The notes below the pieces were generated by a model that had not been told where the DNA came from, did no database searches, and saw nothing but the letters and a program-made list of their open reading frames with translations. A program made the position numbers and the translations under genes. DNA of 64,000 bases from Lysobacteraceae bacterium (GTDB lineage Bacteria > Pseudomonadota > Gammaproteobacteria > Xanthomonadales > Xanthomonadaceae): contig SCUI01000008.1 of the NCBI GenBank assembly GCA_004297225.1, forward strand, positions 1 through 64,000, given 5' to 3'. This document shows positions 45,344 to 56,729 of this stretch, in pieces (position 1 is the stretch's first letter; every line of letters starts with the position of its first letter).

Positions 45344-46566
45344 GCCGGATGGGCCGCGTCCCGGTCAACGGCGACCAGCGGCGCAGGACGCCACGGCAAT
45401 CCCGCCAGGCACAGCAGCGCGAACGCGCCGCCCGCCCAGAACGTCATCGACGATCCGTACGCATCCCACAGCAATCCGGCGATCACGCTGGCCGCCAGCA
45501 TGGCGATGCCGCTGGCCAGGTTGAACACGCCAAAGGCGGTACCGCGCAGGTCCGGCGGTGCCGTTTCGGCGACCATCATGGCCAGCAGTCCCTGGGTCAT
45601 GCCCATGTGCACGCCCCATAGCGCCACGCCCGCGACCACGACGCTCCAGTGCTGCGCGACGGCCAGCAGCGCGTCCGACGCAACCAGCACGACCAAGCCC
45701 CACGCCAGCAGTTTCGCGTGGCTCGCACTGTCGGACAGCTTCCCGAACGGATAGGCGGAAGCCGCATAGACCAAGTTCATCGCCACCATCACCAGCGGCA
45801 CCAGCGCGATGGCGATGCCGACCTGCTCCGCGCGCAGCACCAGGAACGCCTCGCTGAACCGCGCCAGCGCGAAGACCGCACCCAGCGCCACCACCCACCA
45901 GTAGCCACCACCGAGCCTGCGGATGTTCGCGAGCCGGATCGGGTTGGTGCGCGGCTTGCCCTCGTGCCGTTCCGGCTCGCGCACGCCCAGCAACAGGACC
46001 AGCACCGACAGCGCGCCCGGAATCGCGGCGACCCAGAACACCGCGCGGAAATCGTTGGCCCACAGCAGCATCAGTCCCGCGGCGATCAACGGACCAAGGA
46101 ACGCGCCGACGGTGTCCAGGGACTGCCGCAGCCCGAAGGCCGCGCCGCGGATCCCCGGCGGCGTCACGTCCGCCACCAGGGCATCGCGCGGCGCGCCACG
46201 AATACCCTTGCCGATGCGATCGGTCAGGCGCGCCGTCACCACCAGTGCGGGACCGTTGGCGATGGCGAACAACGGCTTGGTCACCGCCCCCAGTGCATAG
46301 CCGAACAATGCCAGCCCCTTGCGCTTGCCCAGGTAGTCGCTGAGTGCACCCGAGAACACCTTGACGACCAGCGCCGTGGCCTCGGCCAGCCCTTCGACCA
46401 GGCCGACCGCCAGTGTCGACATGCCCAGCGCCCCGACCATGAACATCGGCAGCAGGCTGTGGATCATTTCCGAGGAGACGTCCATCAGCAGGCTGACGAA
46501 ACCCAGCGCCCACACGGAGGCCGGAATGCGGGCCAGTACGTTTGCTGGGGGGCGTCCGGGTGCCAT
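45322..46566 (-). CDS. MFS transporter
   Basis: The product (414 residues) is predicted to have 12 membrane helices. It has the MFS A-motif region GALSDYLGKRKGLALFGYALGA between helices 2 and 3, the long DRIGKGIRGAPRDALVAD loop, and LRQSLDTVGAFLGPLIAA. GIRGAPRDAL is seen in a drug- or sugar-type MFS group, but the substrate is not predictable. ATG at 46566 begins at a hydrophilic N-terminus; the start is divergent from the M28 peptidase gene, 36 bases away. The C-terminal tail is hydrophilic (RDAAHPAQRRESL) and overlaps tpm. Confidence 0.85.
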   Translation of the reverse strand: MAPGRPPANVLARIPASVWALGFVSLLMDVSSEMIHSLLPMFMVGALGMSTLAVGLVEGLAEATALVVKVFSGALSDYLGKRKGLALFGYALGAVTKPLFAIANGPALVVTARLTDRIGKGIRGAPRDALVADVTPPGIRGAAFGLRQSLDTVGAFLGPLIAAGLMLLWANDFRAVFWVAAIPGALSVLVLLLGVREPERHEGKPRTNPIRLANIRRLGGGYWWVVALGAVFALARFSEAFLVLRAEQVGIAIALVPLVMVAMNLVYAASAYPFGKLSDSASHAKLLAWGLVVLVASDALLAVAQHWSVVVAGVALWGVHMGMTQGLLAMMVAETAPPDLRGTAFGVFNLASGIAMLAASVIAGLLWDAYGSSMTFWAGGAFALLCLAGLPWRPAPLVAVDRDAAHPAQRRESL

Positions 46567-46602
46567 GGCACTATGCTGCGCGATTGCATTGGCGGGCGCA
46601 CC

Positions 46603-48849
46603 ATGGGGAAACAGGCGATGACGCGGTCGACTGTCCAGGCACTGTCGGTACTGCTGCTTGCGTTGGCTTCGGGAGCACTGTCCCTGCGCGAGGGCCGCGC
46701 GCCGGATCCGTTGCCGATCGATGCGCCTGCCGGAGTGTTCTCCGCCGATCGCGCGATGGCCGTGCTGGAGCGCGTGCTGGTCGATGGGCGTCCGCACCCG
46801 GTGGGCAGCGACGCCAATGCCGCGGTGCGGGACCGGATCGTGGCCGAGTTCGCCCGCATCGGCATCGAAGCCGAAGTACGCAACCGCTTCATTTGCGGCG
46901 CCTCGGCCTGCGCCACCGTGCACAACGTGCTCGGCCACCTTCCCGGGCAGGCGCGCGGCGACGCGATCCTGCTGACCGCGCATTACGACTCGGTGGCCGC
47001 CGGGCCGGGCGCGGGCGACGACGGCTCGGGGGTGGCGGCGGTGCTCGAGGCCGCGCGCGCACTGAAGGCCGGGGCGCCGCTCGCGCGCGACGTCTGGTTC
47101 CTGCTCGACGACGGCGAGGAGGCGGGGCTGCTCGGCGCGTATGCGTTCGTGCGCGAACCCGAGTTCGCCGGCATCGGCTGGGTGGTGAACGTGGAAGCAC
47201 GCGGCGACCTCGGTGCCAGTTCGCTGATCGAGACCCAGCCCGGCAATGCCGGCGTGGTCGCGGCGATCGGTCGGGCGCTGCCGCGTCCGTCCGGCAGTTC
47301 GCTCGATTACGAGATCTACAAGACCCTGCCGAACGACACCGACTTCACCGTGTACCGGATGCAGGGGCGCGGCGGTGCCAACTTCGCGCTGTCGCGCGGC
47401 GCGGCGCGCTACCACACAACGCTCGATGACCTGGCGCACCTGTCGGCGGGTTCGGTGCAACACCACGGCGACAACGCGGTGGCCCTGGTGCGCGAGTTCG
47501 CGGCGACGCCGCCGCAGGAACTGCGCGCGAAGGGCGACTCGGTGTTCATGCATCCGTTCGCTGCATTCCAGCTCGCGTGGCCGGCCGCGTGGAATCCGTG
47601 GCTGTTGGCGATCGGGCTGCTCGGCTGGGTGGCGTTGGCATGGCGGCTGCGGCGGCGAGGCACCTTGCGCGTGCGCGCACTGGTGGCGGCAAGCCTGGTG
47701 CTGGTCCTTGGGTGGGCGCTGTTGCTGTTGCCGGCGTGGCTGCTGTCGTGGGGGTTGGGCGCGCTGGGTGCGACGCCCGCGCCGTGGACCGCGCAAGGGG
47801 GTGCGCTGACGGCGTGCTTCGCGCTGGCCGGCGCCGGCCTGATGGCATTGCTTGCCCGACCGCTGCAGCGGCGCTGGGGCGACGCGGTACTCGGGCTTGC
47901 GGCGCTGGTGCCGTTCGCACTGCTGGCGATCGCCGCCGTGGCGTGGATGCCGGGCGCAAGTTTCGCGGGGCTGTCGCCGTTGCTGGCACTGGTCGTCGTC
48001 GGCCACCTGTTGCCCATGCGCACGCTGTGGTGGTCGGGCGCAGTCGCGATCGTGGCGGCAGTGCTGTGGATGCCCTATGTCGCCGGCGCGCACGATGCGA
48101 TCGGCCGCGACGGGCTGGGTGGCGCCACGTTGCTGGCCGGCCTGGTCGTGATGCCGTTGCTGCCGGCCATCGCGATGCTGGGCCGGGCGACGAAACCCGC
48201 GGTGGGCCTGGCCCTGCTTGGTGCACTGGCCTTCGCCGTGCTCGCCTGCGTCAAGCCGGCGTTCGATGCGGCGACACCACGGACGCTCAACCTGTTGCTG
48301 GCTGGCGAGGACGGCAAGCCCTCGCAACTGCTGGCGTCGCCATTGGCGTCGGCGCCGGCCGGATTCCTGTCGGCGAATGGCTTTGCTTCAGGGGTGGAAG
48401 CGGTGCTGCCGTTCAGCGGTCGCCGTTACCACGCCGGCGAGAGCGGACCCGTGTTGCCGGCACCCACCGTGGTGGTGCTCGGCAACGAAGTCCGCGGCGC
48501 CACCCGCCAGGTCCGGTTGCACCTGCAACCCGCGCATGCCGGCGATGACCTGACCGTGCATTTCCCCGAATCGGTGGACAAGGGATCGGTGCGGGTGGAC
48601 GGAGAACCGTTGTCCGAATCGCGCTGGCCCTGGTGGCAGGTGGTCACGTCGATCGCGACACCGGCGGATGGCGTCATCGTGGCGTTCGATGCCCCGGCGG
48701 ACAAGCCGCTCGAGGTCCATCTTGTCGGCGAGACGCGCGGACTGCCGGCGAGCCTGGAGGGTATCGAGCGTGCGCGTGGCGCCGTGGCCAGTCCCTACCA
48801 GAGCGGCGATCGGACCGTAGGCTGGCGCAAGCTGACCCTGGCGCCATAG
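46603..48849 (+). CDS. membrane-bound M28 zinc aminopeptidase
   Basis: The product (748 residues) has a short N-terminal hydrophobic anchor (about 10-27), then an M28 peptidase domain (about 40-310). Zinc-ligand regions are LLTAHYDSVAAGPGAGDDGSG (His, Asp), LDDGEEAGLLGA (Glu-Glu), NVEARGDLG and YHTTLDD. About eight membrane helices (about 330-560) and a C-terminal soluble domain follow. This architecture resembles ER metallopeptidase-type (Fxna/ERMP1-like) proteins known from eukaryotes and some bacteria. The active site faces the periplasm if topology is standard. ATG at 46618 is an alternative start. Confidence 0.85.
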   Translation: MGKQAMTRSTVQALSVLLLALASGALSLREGRAPDPLPIDAPAGVFSADRAMAVLERVLVDGRPHPVGSDANAAVRDRIVAEFARIGIEAEVRNRFICGASACATVHNVLGHLPGQARGDAILLTAHYDSVAAGPGAGDDGSGVAAVLEAARALKAGAPLARDVWFLLDDGEEAGLLGAYAFVREPEFAGIGWVVNVEARGDLGASSLIETQPGNAGVVAAIGRALPRPSGSSLDYEIYKTLPNDTDFTVYRMQGRGGANFALSRGAARYHTTLDDLAHLSAGSVQHHGDNAVALVREFAATPPQELRAKGDSVFMHPFAAFQLAWPAAWNPWLLAIGLLGWVALAWRLRRRGTLRVRALVAASLVLVLGWALLLLPAWLLSWGLGALGATPAPWTAQGGALTACFALAGAGLMALLARPLQRRWGDAVLGLAALVPFALLAIAAVAWMPGASFAGLSPLLALVVVGHLLPMRTLWWSGAVAIVAAVLWMPYVAGAHDAIGRDGLGGATLLAGLVVMPLLPAIAMLGRATKPAVGLALLGALAFAVLACVKPAFDAATPRTLNLLLAGEDGKPSQLLASPLASAPAGFLSANGFASGVEAVLPFSGRRYHAGESGPVLPAPTVVVLGNEVRGATRQVRLHLQPAHAGDDLTVHFPESVDKGSVRVDGEPLSESRWPWWQVVTSIATPADGVIVAFDAPADKPLEVHLVGETRGLPASLEGIERARGAVASPYQSGDRTVGWRKLTLAP

Positions 48850-48873
48850 CACGCTTGCCGGGACAATCCCGGA

Positions 48874-50004
48874 TCAGCCCAGCAACCGCTCCAGCATCGC
48901 CAGGTACATGTCGGGCAACGCTTCCAGCGCCTGCACCGAAACATGTTCATCCACCTTGTGGATGCTCGCGTTCACCGGGCCCACCTCGATGCATTGCGCG
49001 CCCAGCGGCGCGATGAAGCGCGCGTCGGAGGTGCCGCCGCCGGTGCTTTCTTCCGGCGGCCCGCCGCCGAAGCGGGCCAGCACCTCGCGCGCGGCCGAGC
49101 GCAAGGGCCCCTCCGGGGTGAAGAACGGTTCGCCGCTGCGATGCCAGTCGATGGCGTAATCCAGTGCGTGCGCCCGCAGGACCGCCTCGCATTCGGCCTG
49201 CAGCCGGTCGGCATCCCAGTGCGGGTTGTAGCGCAGGTTGAACCGCACCTCGCACTCGCCGGGAATCACGTTGCTGGCCCCGGTGCCGGCATGGACGTTG
49301 CTGACCTGGAGCGAGGTCGGCGGAAAGGTTTCGTAACCCTCGTCCCAGCGCCGTGCCACGAGTTCCGCCAGAGCCGGCAGCGCCTGGTGCACGGGATTGC
49401 GCGCCTGTTCCGGATAGGCGACATGGCCCTGGACGCCACGCACGGTCAACGTCGCCGAAAGCGAACCGCGCCGGCCGACGCGCAGCAGGTCGCCAAGCAC
49501 CGCGGTCGACGATGGTTCGCCGGTGATGCACCAGTCGATGCGCTGGCCGCGCTCGCGGAACACGTCCGCTACCTTGCGCACGCCGTCGATCGCATCGCCC
49601 TCCTCGTCCGAGGTCAGCAGCAGCGCCACGGTGCCGGCATGGTCCGGATGCGCCGCCACGAAACGCTCCAGCGCAATCACGAACGCCGCCACGCTGCCCT
49701 TCATGTCGGCGGCACCGCGGCCGTACAGCATCCCGTCGCGCACTTCCGGCACGAACGGATCGCTGCTCCAGGCCTCGCGCGGGCCGGGCGGCACCACGTC
49801 GGTGTGGCCCAGCAACACCAGCACCGGACCCTCGCCGCCGCCATGCGTGGCCCAGAGGTTGTCGACCTCGCCGAAGCGCAGGGATTCGCAGGCGAAGCCG
49901 GAGCGCCGCAGGCGCTCGGCGACCAGCGCCTGGCAGCCGGCATCGTCGGGCGTCGCCGACGGCCGCAGGATCAGCTCCTTCGCCAGCTGCAGTACTTCGC
50001 TCAT
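48874..50004 (-). CDS. dapE: succinyl-diaminopimelate desuccinylase
   Basis: The product (376 residues) is an M20 metallohydrolase. It has metal-ligand motifs GHTDVVPPG (His, Asp), [21 protein letters not shown] (Glu-Glu, the second being the general base region) and a dimerisation domain between about 180 and 290, with the final His in [10 protein letters not shown]. It releases succinate from N-succinyl-LL-diaminopimelate in lysine and peptidoglycan synthesis. The start overlaps the ArsC-like stop by ATGA. It is the last gene of the map-glnD-dapD-arsC-like-dapE operon. Confidence 0.95.
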   Translation of the reverse strand: MSEVLQLAKELILRPSATPDDAGCQALVAERLRRSGFACESLRFGEVDNLWATHGGGEGPVLVLLGHTDVVPPGPREAWSSDPFVPEVRDGMLYGRGAADMKGSVAAFVIALERFVAAHPDHAGTVALLLTSDEEGDAIDGVRKVADVFRERGQRIDWCITGEPSSTAVLGDLLRVGRRGSLSATLTVRGVQGHVAYPEQARNPVHQALPALAELVARRWDEGYETFPPTSLQVSNVHAGTGASNVIPGECEVRFNLRYNPHWDADRLQAECEAVLRAHALDYAIDWHRSGEPFFTPEGPLRSAAREVLARFGGGPPEESTGGGTSDARFIAPLGAQCIEVGPVNASIHKVDEHVSVQALEALPDMYLAMLERLLG

Positions 50005-50360
50005 CGCATCCCGAACCGCGCCTTGAACGCGTTGTCGCTGAAGCCCTGGGTGATGGTGCCGTCGTCGGTCACCACGACGGGGCGGCGGATCAGCTGCGGG
50101 TATTCCTTCAGCAGCAGCTTCCACTCGGCGTCGGAGCCGGGCGCCTTGCGCGCCTGCGGCAGGTTGCGCCAGGTGGTGGAGGACTTGTTGACCATCGCGT
50201 CCCAGCCGCCGAGGGTGTCGCGCCAGGCGAGCAGCGTCGCGGGCGACTGGCGCTCGTCGCGGTAGTCGACGAAGCGGTGCTCGACGCCGAAGCGCTCCAG
50301 CCATTTGCGCGCCTTGCGGCAGGTGTCGCAGTTGGCCAGTCCGTAGAGGATGGTGGCCAT
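50001..50360 (-). CDS. ArsC/Spx-family protein (YffB-like)
   Basis: The product (119 residues) is a thioredoxin-fold ArsC-family protein with the N-terminal CDTCRKA motif (Cys11-x-x-Cys14, at [14 protein letters not shown]), a helix-rich middle and [16 protein letters not shown] near the end. It lies between dapD and dapE as in E. coli, where YffB is the neighbour of dapE. Arsenate reduction is not implied; a thiol role is likely but unproved. Its start overlaps dapD and its stop overlaps dapE. Confidence 0.88.
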   Translation of the reverse strand: MATILYGLANCDTCRKARKWLERFGVEHRFVDYRDERQSPATLLAWRDTLGGWDAMVNKSSTTWRNLPQARKAPGSDAEWKLLLKEYPQLIRRPVVVTDDGTITQGFSDNAFKARFGMR

Positions 50361-51295
50361 CAATCCGCCAGGCCGCGCAGCAGTTCGTTGACCGAGGTCT
50401 TGGCCCGCGTGCGCGCGTCGACCTGCTTGACGATCACCGCGCAGTACAGCGAATGCGTGCCGTCCTTCGCCGGCAGCTGCCCGGAAACGACGACGCTGTA
50501 GGGCGGGACCTGGCCGTAGCTGACCTCCCCGGTCATGCGGTTGTAGATGCGCGTGGACTGGCCGAGGAACACGCCCATGCCGATCACGCTGTGATGGCCC
50601 ACGATCACGCCCTCCACCACTTCCGAGCGCGCACCGATGAAACAGTGGTCCTCGATGATGGTCGGGGTTGCCTGCAGCGGCTCGAGCACGCCGCCGATGC
50701 CGGCGCCGCCGGACAGGTGGCAGTGCTTGCCGACCTGCGCGCAGGAGCCGACGGTGGCCCAGGTATCGACCATCGTGCCGGCGCCGACATGGGCGCCGAT
50801 GTTGACGAAGCTCGGCATCAGCACCACGTCCTTGCCGATGAAGCTGCCGCGCCGCGCGATCGCGCCCGGGACCACGCGCGCGCCGAGCTTGCGGAACTGC
50901 GCCTCGTCGAATTCGGCGAAGCGCGCCGGCACCTTGTCCCAGAACGGCGCCGGGTCGGCTTCCACCAGTTCCATCTCGCGGGTGCGGAAGTAAAGCAGCA
51001 CCGCCTTCTTCAGCCACTCGTTGACCTGCCAGCCGCCCTTGCCGTCGGGCTCGGCGACGCGGAACTCGGCCTTCTCCAGCCCGTCCATGACCCGCTCGAC
51101 GGTGGGGCGGGTGGAGCCCTCGACCTCGTCCGGGGTCAGCATCGTGCGTCGTTCCCAGGCGCTGTCGATCACGAACTTCAATTCGTCGGATTCGCTGCCG
51201 GGCTGCACGGCCTTGGGCGCTGCCTTCTTCGCCGGCTTCTTCGCGGCCTTCGCCGTCTTCGCCACCTTCTTCGTCGACTTTTTCGCAGCGCTCAT
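50360..51295 (-). CDS. dapD: 2,3,4,5-tetrahydropyridine-2,6-dicarboxylate N-succinyltransferase
   Basis: The product (311 residues) has the DapD N-terminal helical domain ([21 protein letters not shown]), then a left-handed beta-helix of hexapeptide repeats (about 140-260: [32 protein letters not shown]). It uses succinyl-CoA in diaminopimelate synthesis. It is about 37 residues longer than the usual 274, because of an N-terminal tail of Lys and Ala ([19 protein letters not shown]) that resembles histone-H1-like repeats. The tail is encoded just after the ATGA overlap with glnD, so the start is well placed. The tail's role is unknown. Confidence 0.94.
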   Translation of the reverse strand: MSAAKKSTKKVAKTAKAAKKPAKKAAPKAVQPGSESDELKFVIDSAWERRTMLTPDEVEGSTRPTVERVMDGLEKAEFRVAEPDGKGGWQVNEWLKKAVLLYFRTREMELVEADPAPFWDKVPARFAEFDEAQFRKLGARVVPGAIARRGSFIGKDVVLMPSFVNIGAHVGAGTMVDTWATVGSCAQVGKHCHLSGGAGIGGVLEPLQATPTIIEDHCFIGARSEVVEGVIVGHHSVIGMGVFLGQSTRIYNRMTGEVSYGQVPPYSVVVSGQLPAKDGTHSLYCAVIVKQVDARTRAKTSVNELLRGLAD

Positions 51296-53910
51296 CGGTT
51301 GCCGTCTCCATCAAGGCAGGCGAGCAATGCTTCGCGCAATGCCTGCTGCTGTCGGGGGTCGACCAGCGCGTGGTCGCGCTCGTCGGTGATCTGGAACACG
51401 TCCTCGGCACGTTCACCGAAGGTGGCGATGCGCGCATCGTGCACGCGCAGGCGCTGGTCGCGCAGGACCCGGGTGACGTCGGCCAGCAGCCCCGGCCGGT
51501 CGGTCGACACCAGGCTCAGCACCGTGCGCCCGCCGGCGCCGGCGCCGTCGAAACCGATCTGCGGCGCCAGGCGGAAATGCCGCAGGTGGCGCGGCTGCGC
51601 GCGCCGCGGCGGCCGCACCTGGTCGAGGTCCTCGCGCGACAGCGCCGCGATCAGCGCGCGCTCCACCGCCACCGGCTCGACCGGACGCTGCGGGTCCGAC
51701 GGCAACACCTCGAAGGTGTCGAACACGCCCCCTTCCGGTCCGACCAGCAGCCGCGCCTGCTGGATGGCCAGGCCCAGGCGGTCCAGCGAGGCGACGATCG
51801 CGGCGAACAGGCCGTCGCGGTCTGGTGCATGGACGAACACTTCCAGCGCGCCGGCATGCTGCACCAGCGGGCGCGCGCGCACGGCCATCGACTGGCCCGC
51901 GCGCATGCGGTGCAGCGCCTGCGCCTGCCAGGCGATGCTGTCGGCACGACCGCGCAGGAAGCTGGTCTCCGGCAGCCGTGCGAACAGCGATTCGATCTCG
52001 TCCTCGTCCAGGCCCGCGTCGATCAGCCGCGCCCGGGCATGGTCGCGGGTTTCGGCAATCCGTGCCTCCGCGTCGAGCGGATGCTCCAGCCCACGCCGCA
52101 ACGCCATGCGCGTGGCGGTGTACAGGTCGGCCAGCAGCCGGTCCTTCCACGCGTTCCAAAGCTTCGGCGAGGTCCCGGCGATGTCGGCGCAGGTGAGCAG
52201 GTAGAGCAGGTCCAGGCGCTCGCGGTCGGCGACGCGCGAAGCGAAGCGATGGATGACCTCCGGATCGCTGATGTCCTGTTTCTGCGCGGTCACCGACATC
52301 AGCAGGTGCTCGCGCACCAGCCAGCCGACCAGCGCGGTCTCGCCTTCGCTCAGGCCGTGCAGTTCGCAGAACGTGCGTGCATCCACCTCTCCCAGCACCG
52401 AATGGTCGCCACCGCGGCCCTTGGCGATGTCATGGAACAAGGCCGCAAGCAGCAGCAGTTCCGGCTTGCGCAAGCGCGGCCAGACGTTGTGCACGATCGA
52501 GAAGCGCGGGTCCGGGGTGCCGGCGGCGAAACCGGCGATGTTCCTGAGTACCGCGAGCGTGTGCTGGTCCACGGTGTAGACGTGGAACAGGTCGAACTGC
52601 ATGCGCCCGGAGACCTGCGCGAACGCGGGAATCCAGCGGCCGAGCACGCCGAGCCGGGCCATGCGCGTGAGCGTGGCGACCGGCGCCTGGCCACGCAGCA
52701 GGGCGATGAAGCGGGCGCGATCGGCCGGAGACGCGCCCGCGTGGTCGCCGATCGCAGGCAGCGACTCGGCCAGCGCCCGCGCGGTCTGCGAGTGCAGGCC
52801 GCGCAGGTCCGGATGCGCGGCCCAGGCCTCGAACAGAGCGAACACGTCGGCGATGCCGCGCGGCCACGCCGGGTCGGCGGCGTGCAGGTAGCCGCGCAGC
52901 ACGTCGAAGCCATCGACCAGCGGCTCGGCCACCGCCTCGCCCTCGAGCTGTTCCTCGAAGCGCTGCAGCAGGCGCTCGTTGATCCGCAGCACCAGCGCGG
53001 CGCTGCGGTAGAAGCCCTGCATCATCTGCTCGACCGCGAGGTTGCCGGCATCGCCGGTGTGGCCCAGGCGCGCGGCCAGCGGCTTCTGGTAATCGAAGCG
53101 CAGCCGCTCCTCGCGGCGGCCGGCGACCAGGTGCAGGCCCCAGCGCAGCCGCGACAGTTCCCGCCGCTGTTGTTCCAGGGTGGCGTATTCGTCGGCACCG
53201 AACTGGCCCAGCGCCACCAGCGGTTCCAGCCCGCGCGCGCCGAGCACGCGCAGCGCCATCCAGTGCAGCGTGTGCACGTCGCGCAGGCCGCCCGGGCCTT
53301 CCTTGAGGTTGGGTTCGAGGTTGTCCGCGGTGTCGTCGTAGCGCGCATGCCGCGCGCGCTGCTCTTCGCGCTTGGCAAGGAAGTACTCGCGCGGCGGCCA
53401 GACCCGGTCGGGCGCGATCGCCTCGTGCAGGCGCGCGACCTCGGCGGCGTTGGTCTGCAGCGGCCGCGCTTCCAGCATCGCCGTCAGCACGGTGATGTCG
53501 GCCGCGGCGGCCTCGGTGCACTCGGCGGCCGAGCGCACCGCATGGCCGGCCGCCAGTCCCGCGTCCCACAGCAATGCGAACAGGCGCGCGAGCGCCGCTT
53601 GGTGCGCCTGCTGCGCCGCCGGCTCGGCCAGCACCAGCAGGTCGATGTCCGAATGCGGGAACAGTTCGCCGCGGCCGTAGCCGCCCACCGCGAACAGCGC
53701 GAGCGCGGACGATTCCACGCCGATGCAACGCTCCCACGCCGCGCGGACCCAGCCGTCGACGGCTCGGGCGCGGGCGCCGAGCAGGCGGTCGATGTCCTCG
53801 CCGGCATCGAACCGCGCGGCGAAGGCCGCGTCGTCCTGCGCCAGCGCCGCGCGGGCGCCGGCGGCCCATGCCGCGTCGTCGCCAGGCGATCGCGGCAGGG
53901 TGGCGCTCAC
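51292..53910 (-). CDS. glnD: bifunctional uridylyltransferase/uridylyl-removing enzyme GlnD
   Basis: The product (872 residues) has a nucleotidyltransferase domain ([22 protein letters not shown]), a GlnE-like linker ([19 protein letters not shown]), an HD domain for uridylyl removal ([17 protein letters not shown]) and two C-terminal ACT domains that sense glutamine. It uridylylates PII under low glutamine. I chose GTG at 53910, which overlaps the map stop (GTGA) and starts at the conserved region; the frame is open further upstream within map. It is the second gene of a coupled operon. Confidence 0.95.
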   Translation of the reverse strand: MSATLPRSPGDDAAWAAGARAALAQDDAAFAARFDAGEDIDRLLGARARAVDGWVRAAWERCIGVESSALALFAVGGYGRGELFPHSDIDLLVLAEPAAQQAHQAALARLFALLWDAGLAAGHAVRSAAECTEAAAADITVLTAMLEARPLQTNAAEVARLHEAIAPDRVWPPREYFLAKREEQRARHARYDDTADNLEPNLKEGPGGLRDVHTLHWMALRVLGARGLEPLVALGQFGADEYATLEQQRRELSRLRWGLHLVAGRREERLRFDYQKPLAARLGHTGDAGNLAVEQMMQGFYRSAALVLRINERLLQRFEEQLEGEAVAEPLVDGFDVLRGYLHAADPAWPRGIADVFALFEAWAAHPDLRGLHSQTARALAESLPAIGDHAGASPADRARFIALLRGQAPVATLTRMARLGVLGRWIPAFAQVSGRMQFDLFHVYTVDQHTLAVLRNIAGFAAGTPDPRFSIVHNVWPRLRKPELLLLAALFHDIAKGRGGDHSVLGEVDARTFCELHGLSEGETALVGWLVREHLLMSVTAQKQDISDPEVIHRFASRVADRERLDLLYLLTCADIAGTSPKLWNAWKDRLLADLYTATRMALRRGLEHPLDAEARIAETRDHARARLIDAGLDEDEIESLFARLPETSFLRGRADSIAWQAQALHRMRAGQSMAVRARPLVQHAGALEVFVHAPDRDGLFAAIVASLDRLGLAIQQARLLVGPEGGVFDTFEVLPSDPQRPVEPVAVERALIAALSREDLDQVRPPRRAQPRHLRHFRLAPQIGFDGAGAGGRTVLSLVSTDRPGLLADVTRVLRDQRLRVHDARIATFGERAEDVFQITDERDHALVDPRQQQALREALLACLDGDGNR

Positions 53911-54686
53911 GGCGTGTTGTCGTCCCCGGGCAGGCGGGTGAGGATTTCCACGCCGTCCGCGGTCACCGCGACCGTGTGCTCCCACTGCGCCGAGAGCTTG
54001 CGGTCCTTGGTGACCACGGTCCAGCCGTCCGGCAGCAGCCTGGTGTGGCGCGCGCCTTCATTGATCATCGGCTCGATGGTGAAGGTCATGCCCTCGCGCA
54101 GCACCACGCCCTGGCCCGGGCGGCCGTAGTGCAGCACCTGCGGCTCGTCGTGGTAGACCTTGCCGATGCCGTGTCCGCAGTACTCGCGGACCACGCTGAA
54201 TCGCTCGGACTCGGCGTATTCCTGGATCGCGTGGCCGACGTCGCCCAGGGTCGCCCCCGGCTTCACCGCCCGGATCCCGCGGAACATCGCCTCCCGGGTC
54301 ACCTCGACCAGGCGCCGGGCCATGACCGAGGGCGTGCCCACGTAGTACATGCGGCTGGTGTCGCCGTGCCAGCCGTCCTTGATCACGGTGACGTCGATGT
54401 TGACGATGTCGCCGTCCTTCAGCACCTTGGCCTCGCTGGGGATGCCGTGGCAGATGACGTTGTTCACCGAGGTGCACACGGTCTTCGGGTAGCCGCGGTA
54501 GCCGACGTTGGCCGGGATGGCGCCCTGGACGTTGACGATGTGGTCGTGGCAGATCCGGTCCAGTTCCTCGGTGGTGACCCCCGGTTTCACGTGCGGGGCG
54601 ACCACCTGCAGCACCTCGGCGGCCAGGCGGCCGGCGACGCGCATCTTCTCGATTTCGGCGGGGGTCTTGGGGACGATCGTGGTCAT
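53907..54686 (-). CDS. map: type I methionine aminopeptidase
   Basis: The product (259 residues) is a pita-bread metalloprotease. It has metal ligands in NIDVTVIKDGWHGDTSR (two Asp), CGHGIGKVYHD (His), FTIEPMI (Glu) and WEHTVAV (Glu). It removes the initiator methionine co-translationally. ATG at 54686 matches the family N-terminus (TIVPKTPAEIEKMR). Divergently transcribed rpsB lies 284 bases away, as in many proteobacteria. It heads the operon map-glnD-dapD-arsC-like-dapE. Confidence 0.96.
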   Translation of the reverse strand: MTTIVPKTPAEIEKMRVAGRLAAEVLQVVAPHVKPGVTTEELDRICHDHIVNVQGAIPANVGYRGYPKTVCTSVNNVICHGIPSEAKVLKDGDIVNIDVTVIKDGWHGDTSRMYYVGTPSVMARRLVEVTREAMFRGIRAVKPGATLGDVGHAIQEYAESERFSVVREYCGHGIGKVYHDEPQVLHYGRPGQGVVLREGMTFTIEPMINEGARHTRLLPDGWTVVTKDRKLSAQWEHTVAVTADGVEILTRLPGDDNTP

Positions 54687-54727
54687 CCGGCCATTATCCC
54701 CCATTCCGGCCTCCGGGCCCTTCCGAC

Positions 54728-54757
54728 TTGCCCGTAAGCGGCTGAACCGGCTACAAT
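54728..54757 (+). promoter_or_regulatory. rpsB promoter (sigma-70 type)
   Basis: A -35 TTGCCC (54728-54733) and a -10 TACAAT (54752-54757) are separated by 18 bases. Transcription would start near 54764, giving a leader of about 207 bases before rpsB. The position between the divergent map and rpsB genes supports it. Confidence 0.55.
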
Positions 54758-54807
54758 TCCGCGGCTGACCCGGGCCCATGTCCGCCAGGCCGCCCACGAC
54801 GGGCGCA

Positions 54808-54898
54808 GCTTCCCGAGGGAAGCGGTCGAATCCACACCTGTCGGCAATCCCTGCTCCGGGGTGCCCGCGCAAGCGGGTTCGGAAGCAGTGACGACAGG
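54808..54898 (+). promoter_or_regulatory. structured rpsB leader (candidate S2 autoregulatory RNA)
   Basis: The leader folds on paper into a hairpin gcttcc/ggaagc (54808-54823), then a long composite stem. Its parts are cctgtcg at 54837-54843 with cgacagg at 54892-54898, inside it ctgctccg with cggaagcag (54851-54858/54880-54888, one bulge), and a terminal cccgc-gcaa-gcggg (54864-54877) with a GNRA loop. In E. coli the rpsB-tsf leader is bound by S2 for feedback control. This structure is a candidate for the same role; sequence homology to that leader was not tested. Confidence 0.55.
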
Positions 54899-54970
54899 GA
54901 GGTCCAACCCCGGAATCGACGACGCGCGCCCAGCCGGGCCGTGCGCGATTCCCCATCCAGGATGACAGCA

Positions 54971-55813
54971 ATGCCCCAGATCACCATGCGCCAGATGCTG
55001 GAAGCCGGCGTCCATTTCGGCCACCAGACCCGCTACTGGAACCCCAAGATGGGCCCGTACATCTTCGGCGCCCGCGGCAAGATCCACATCATCAACCTCG
55101 AGAAGACGGTTCCGCTGTTCAACGACGCGATGAACTTCATCTCGGGCATCGCCCAGAAGCGCGGCATGATCCTGTTCGTCGGCACCAAGCGCTCCGCGCG
55201 CGACGCTGTGAAGGAAGAAGCCGAGCGTTGCGGCATGCCGTACATGACCCAGCGCTGGCTGGGCGGCACCCTGACCAACTTCGCCACCGTGAAGAAGTCG
55301 GTCGGCCGCCTCAAGGAGCTGGAAGCCGCCGAGACCGACGGCACCTTCGAGAAGCTGGTCAAGCACGAAGTGCTGGGCCTGCGCCGCGAGCGCGACAAGC
55401 TGCTGGCCTCGCTGGGCGGCATCAAGGACATGAACCGCCTGCCCGACGCGCTGTTCGTGATCGACATCGGCCACGAGGACATCGCGATCAAGGAAGCCAA
55501 GAAGCTCGGCATCCCGGTGATCGCGGTGGTCGACACCAACTACGACCCGGCGCTGGTCGACTACCCGATCCCGGGCAACGACGACGCCATCCGCGCCGTG
55601 CAGCTGTATGCCCGTGCCGCCGCCGACGCGGTGCTGGAAGGCAAGGCCGCCGCACCGCAGGCCGCCAGCGTCCGCGAGGACGAGTTCACCGAAGCCGGCG
55701 AAGGCGACAAGGCCGCGCGCCGTGGTGCCCGCAAGGCGCCGGCGAAGAAGGCCGCCGCCAAGACCGACGAGGCGCCCGCCGCCGAAGCGCCCGCCGCCGA
55801 CGCCGCCGAATAA
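54971..55813 (+). CDS. rpsB: 30S ribosomal protein S2
   Basis: The product (280 residues) opens with [26 protein letters not shown], the S2 signature, and contains [25 protein letters not shown] and [14 protein letters not shown]2 binds 16S rRNA on the 30S subunit. The C-terminal 40 residues form a Lys/Ala-rich tail ([19 protein letters not shown]) longer than the E. coli protein. ATG at 54971 fits the homologues; an in-frame ATG nine bases earlier is possible. tsf follows after 18 bases, giving the classic rpsB-tsf operon. Confidence 0.97.
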   Translation: MPQITMRQMLEAGVHFGHQTRYWNPKMGPYIFGARGKIHIINLEKTVPLFNDAMNFISGIAQKRGMILFVGTKRSARDAVKEEAERCGMPYMTQRWLGGTLTNFATVKKSVGRLKELEAAETDGTFEKLVKHEVLGLRRERDKLLASLGGIKDMNRLPDALFVIDIGHEDIAIKEAKKLGIPVIAVVDTNYDPALVDYPIPGNDDAIRAVQLYARAAADAVLEGKAAAPQAASVREDEFTEAGEGDKAARRGARKAPAKKAAAKTDEAPAAEAPAADAAE

Positions 55814-55831
55814 GACAGGAGACCTACCCCC

Positions 55832-56710
<879 letters not shown>

Positions 56711-56729
56711 CGCCACGCCAGCGCCCTCG

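Noticed and set aside
45322..48327. Open minus-strand frame of about 1000 codons
   Set aside because: Only the part to 46566 is the MFS transporter. The rest is antisense to the M28 peptidase gene and rich in Arg, Gln and His, as shadow frames are.
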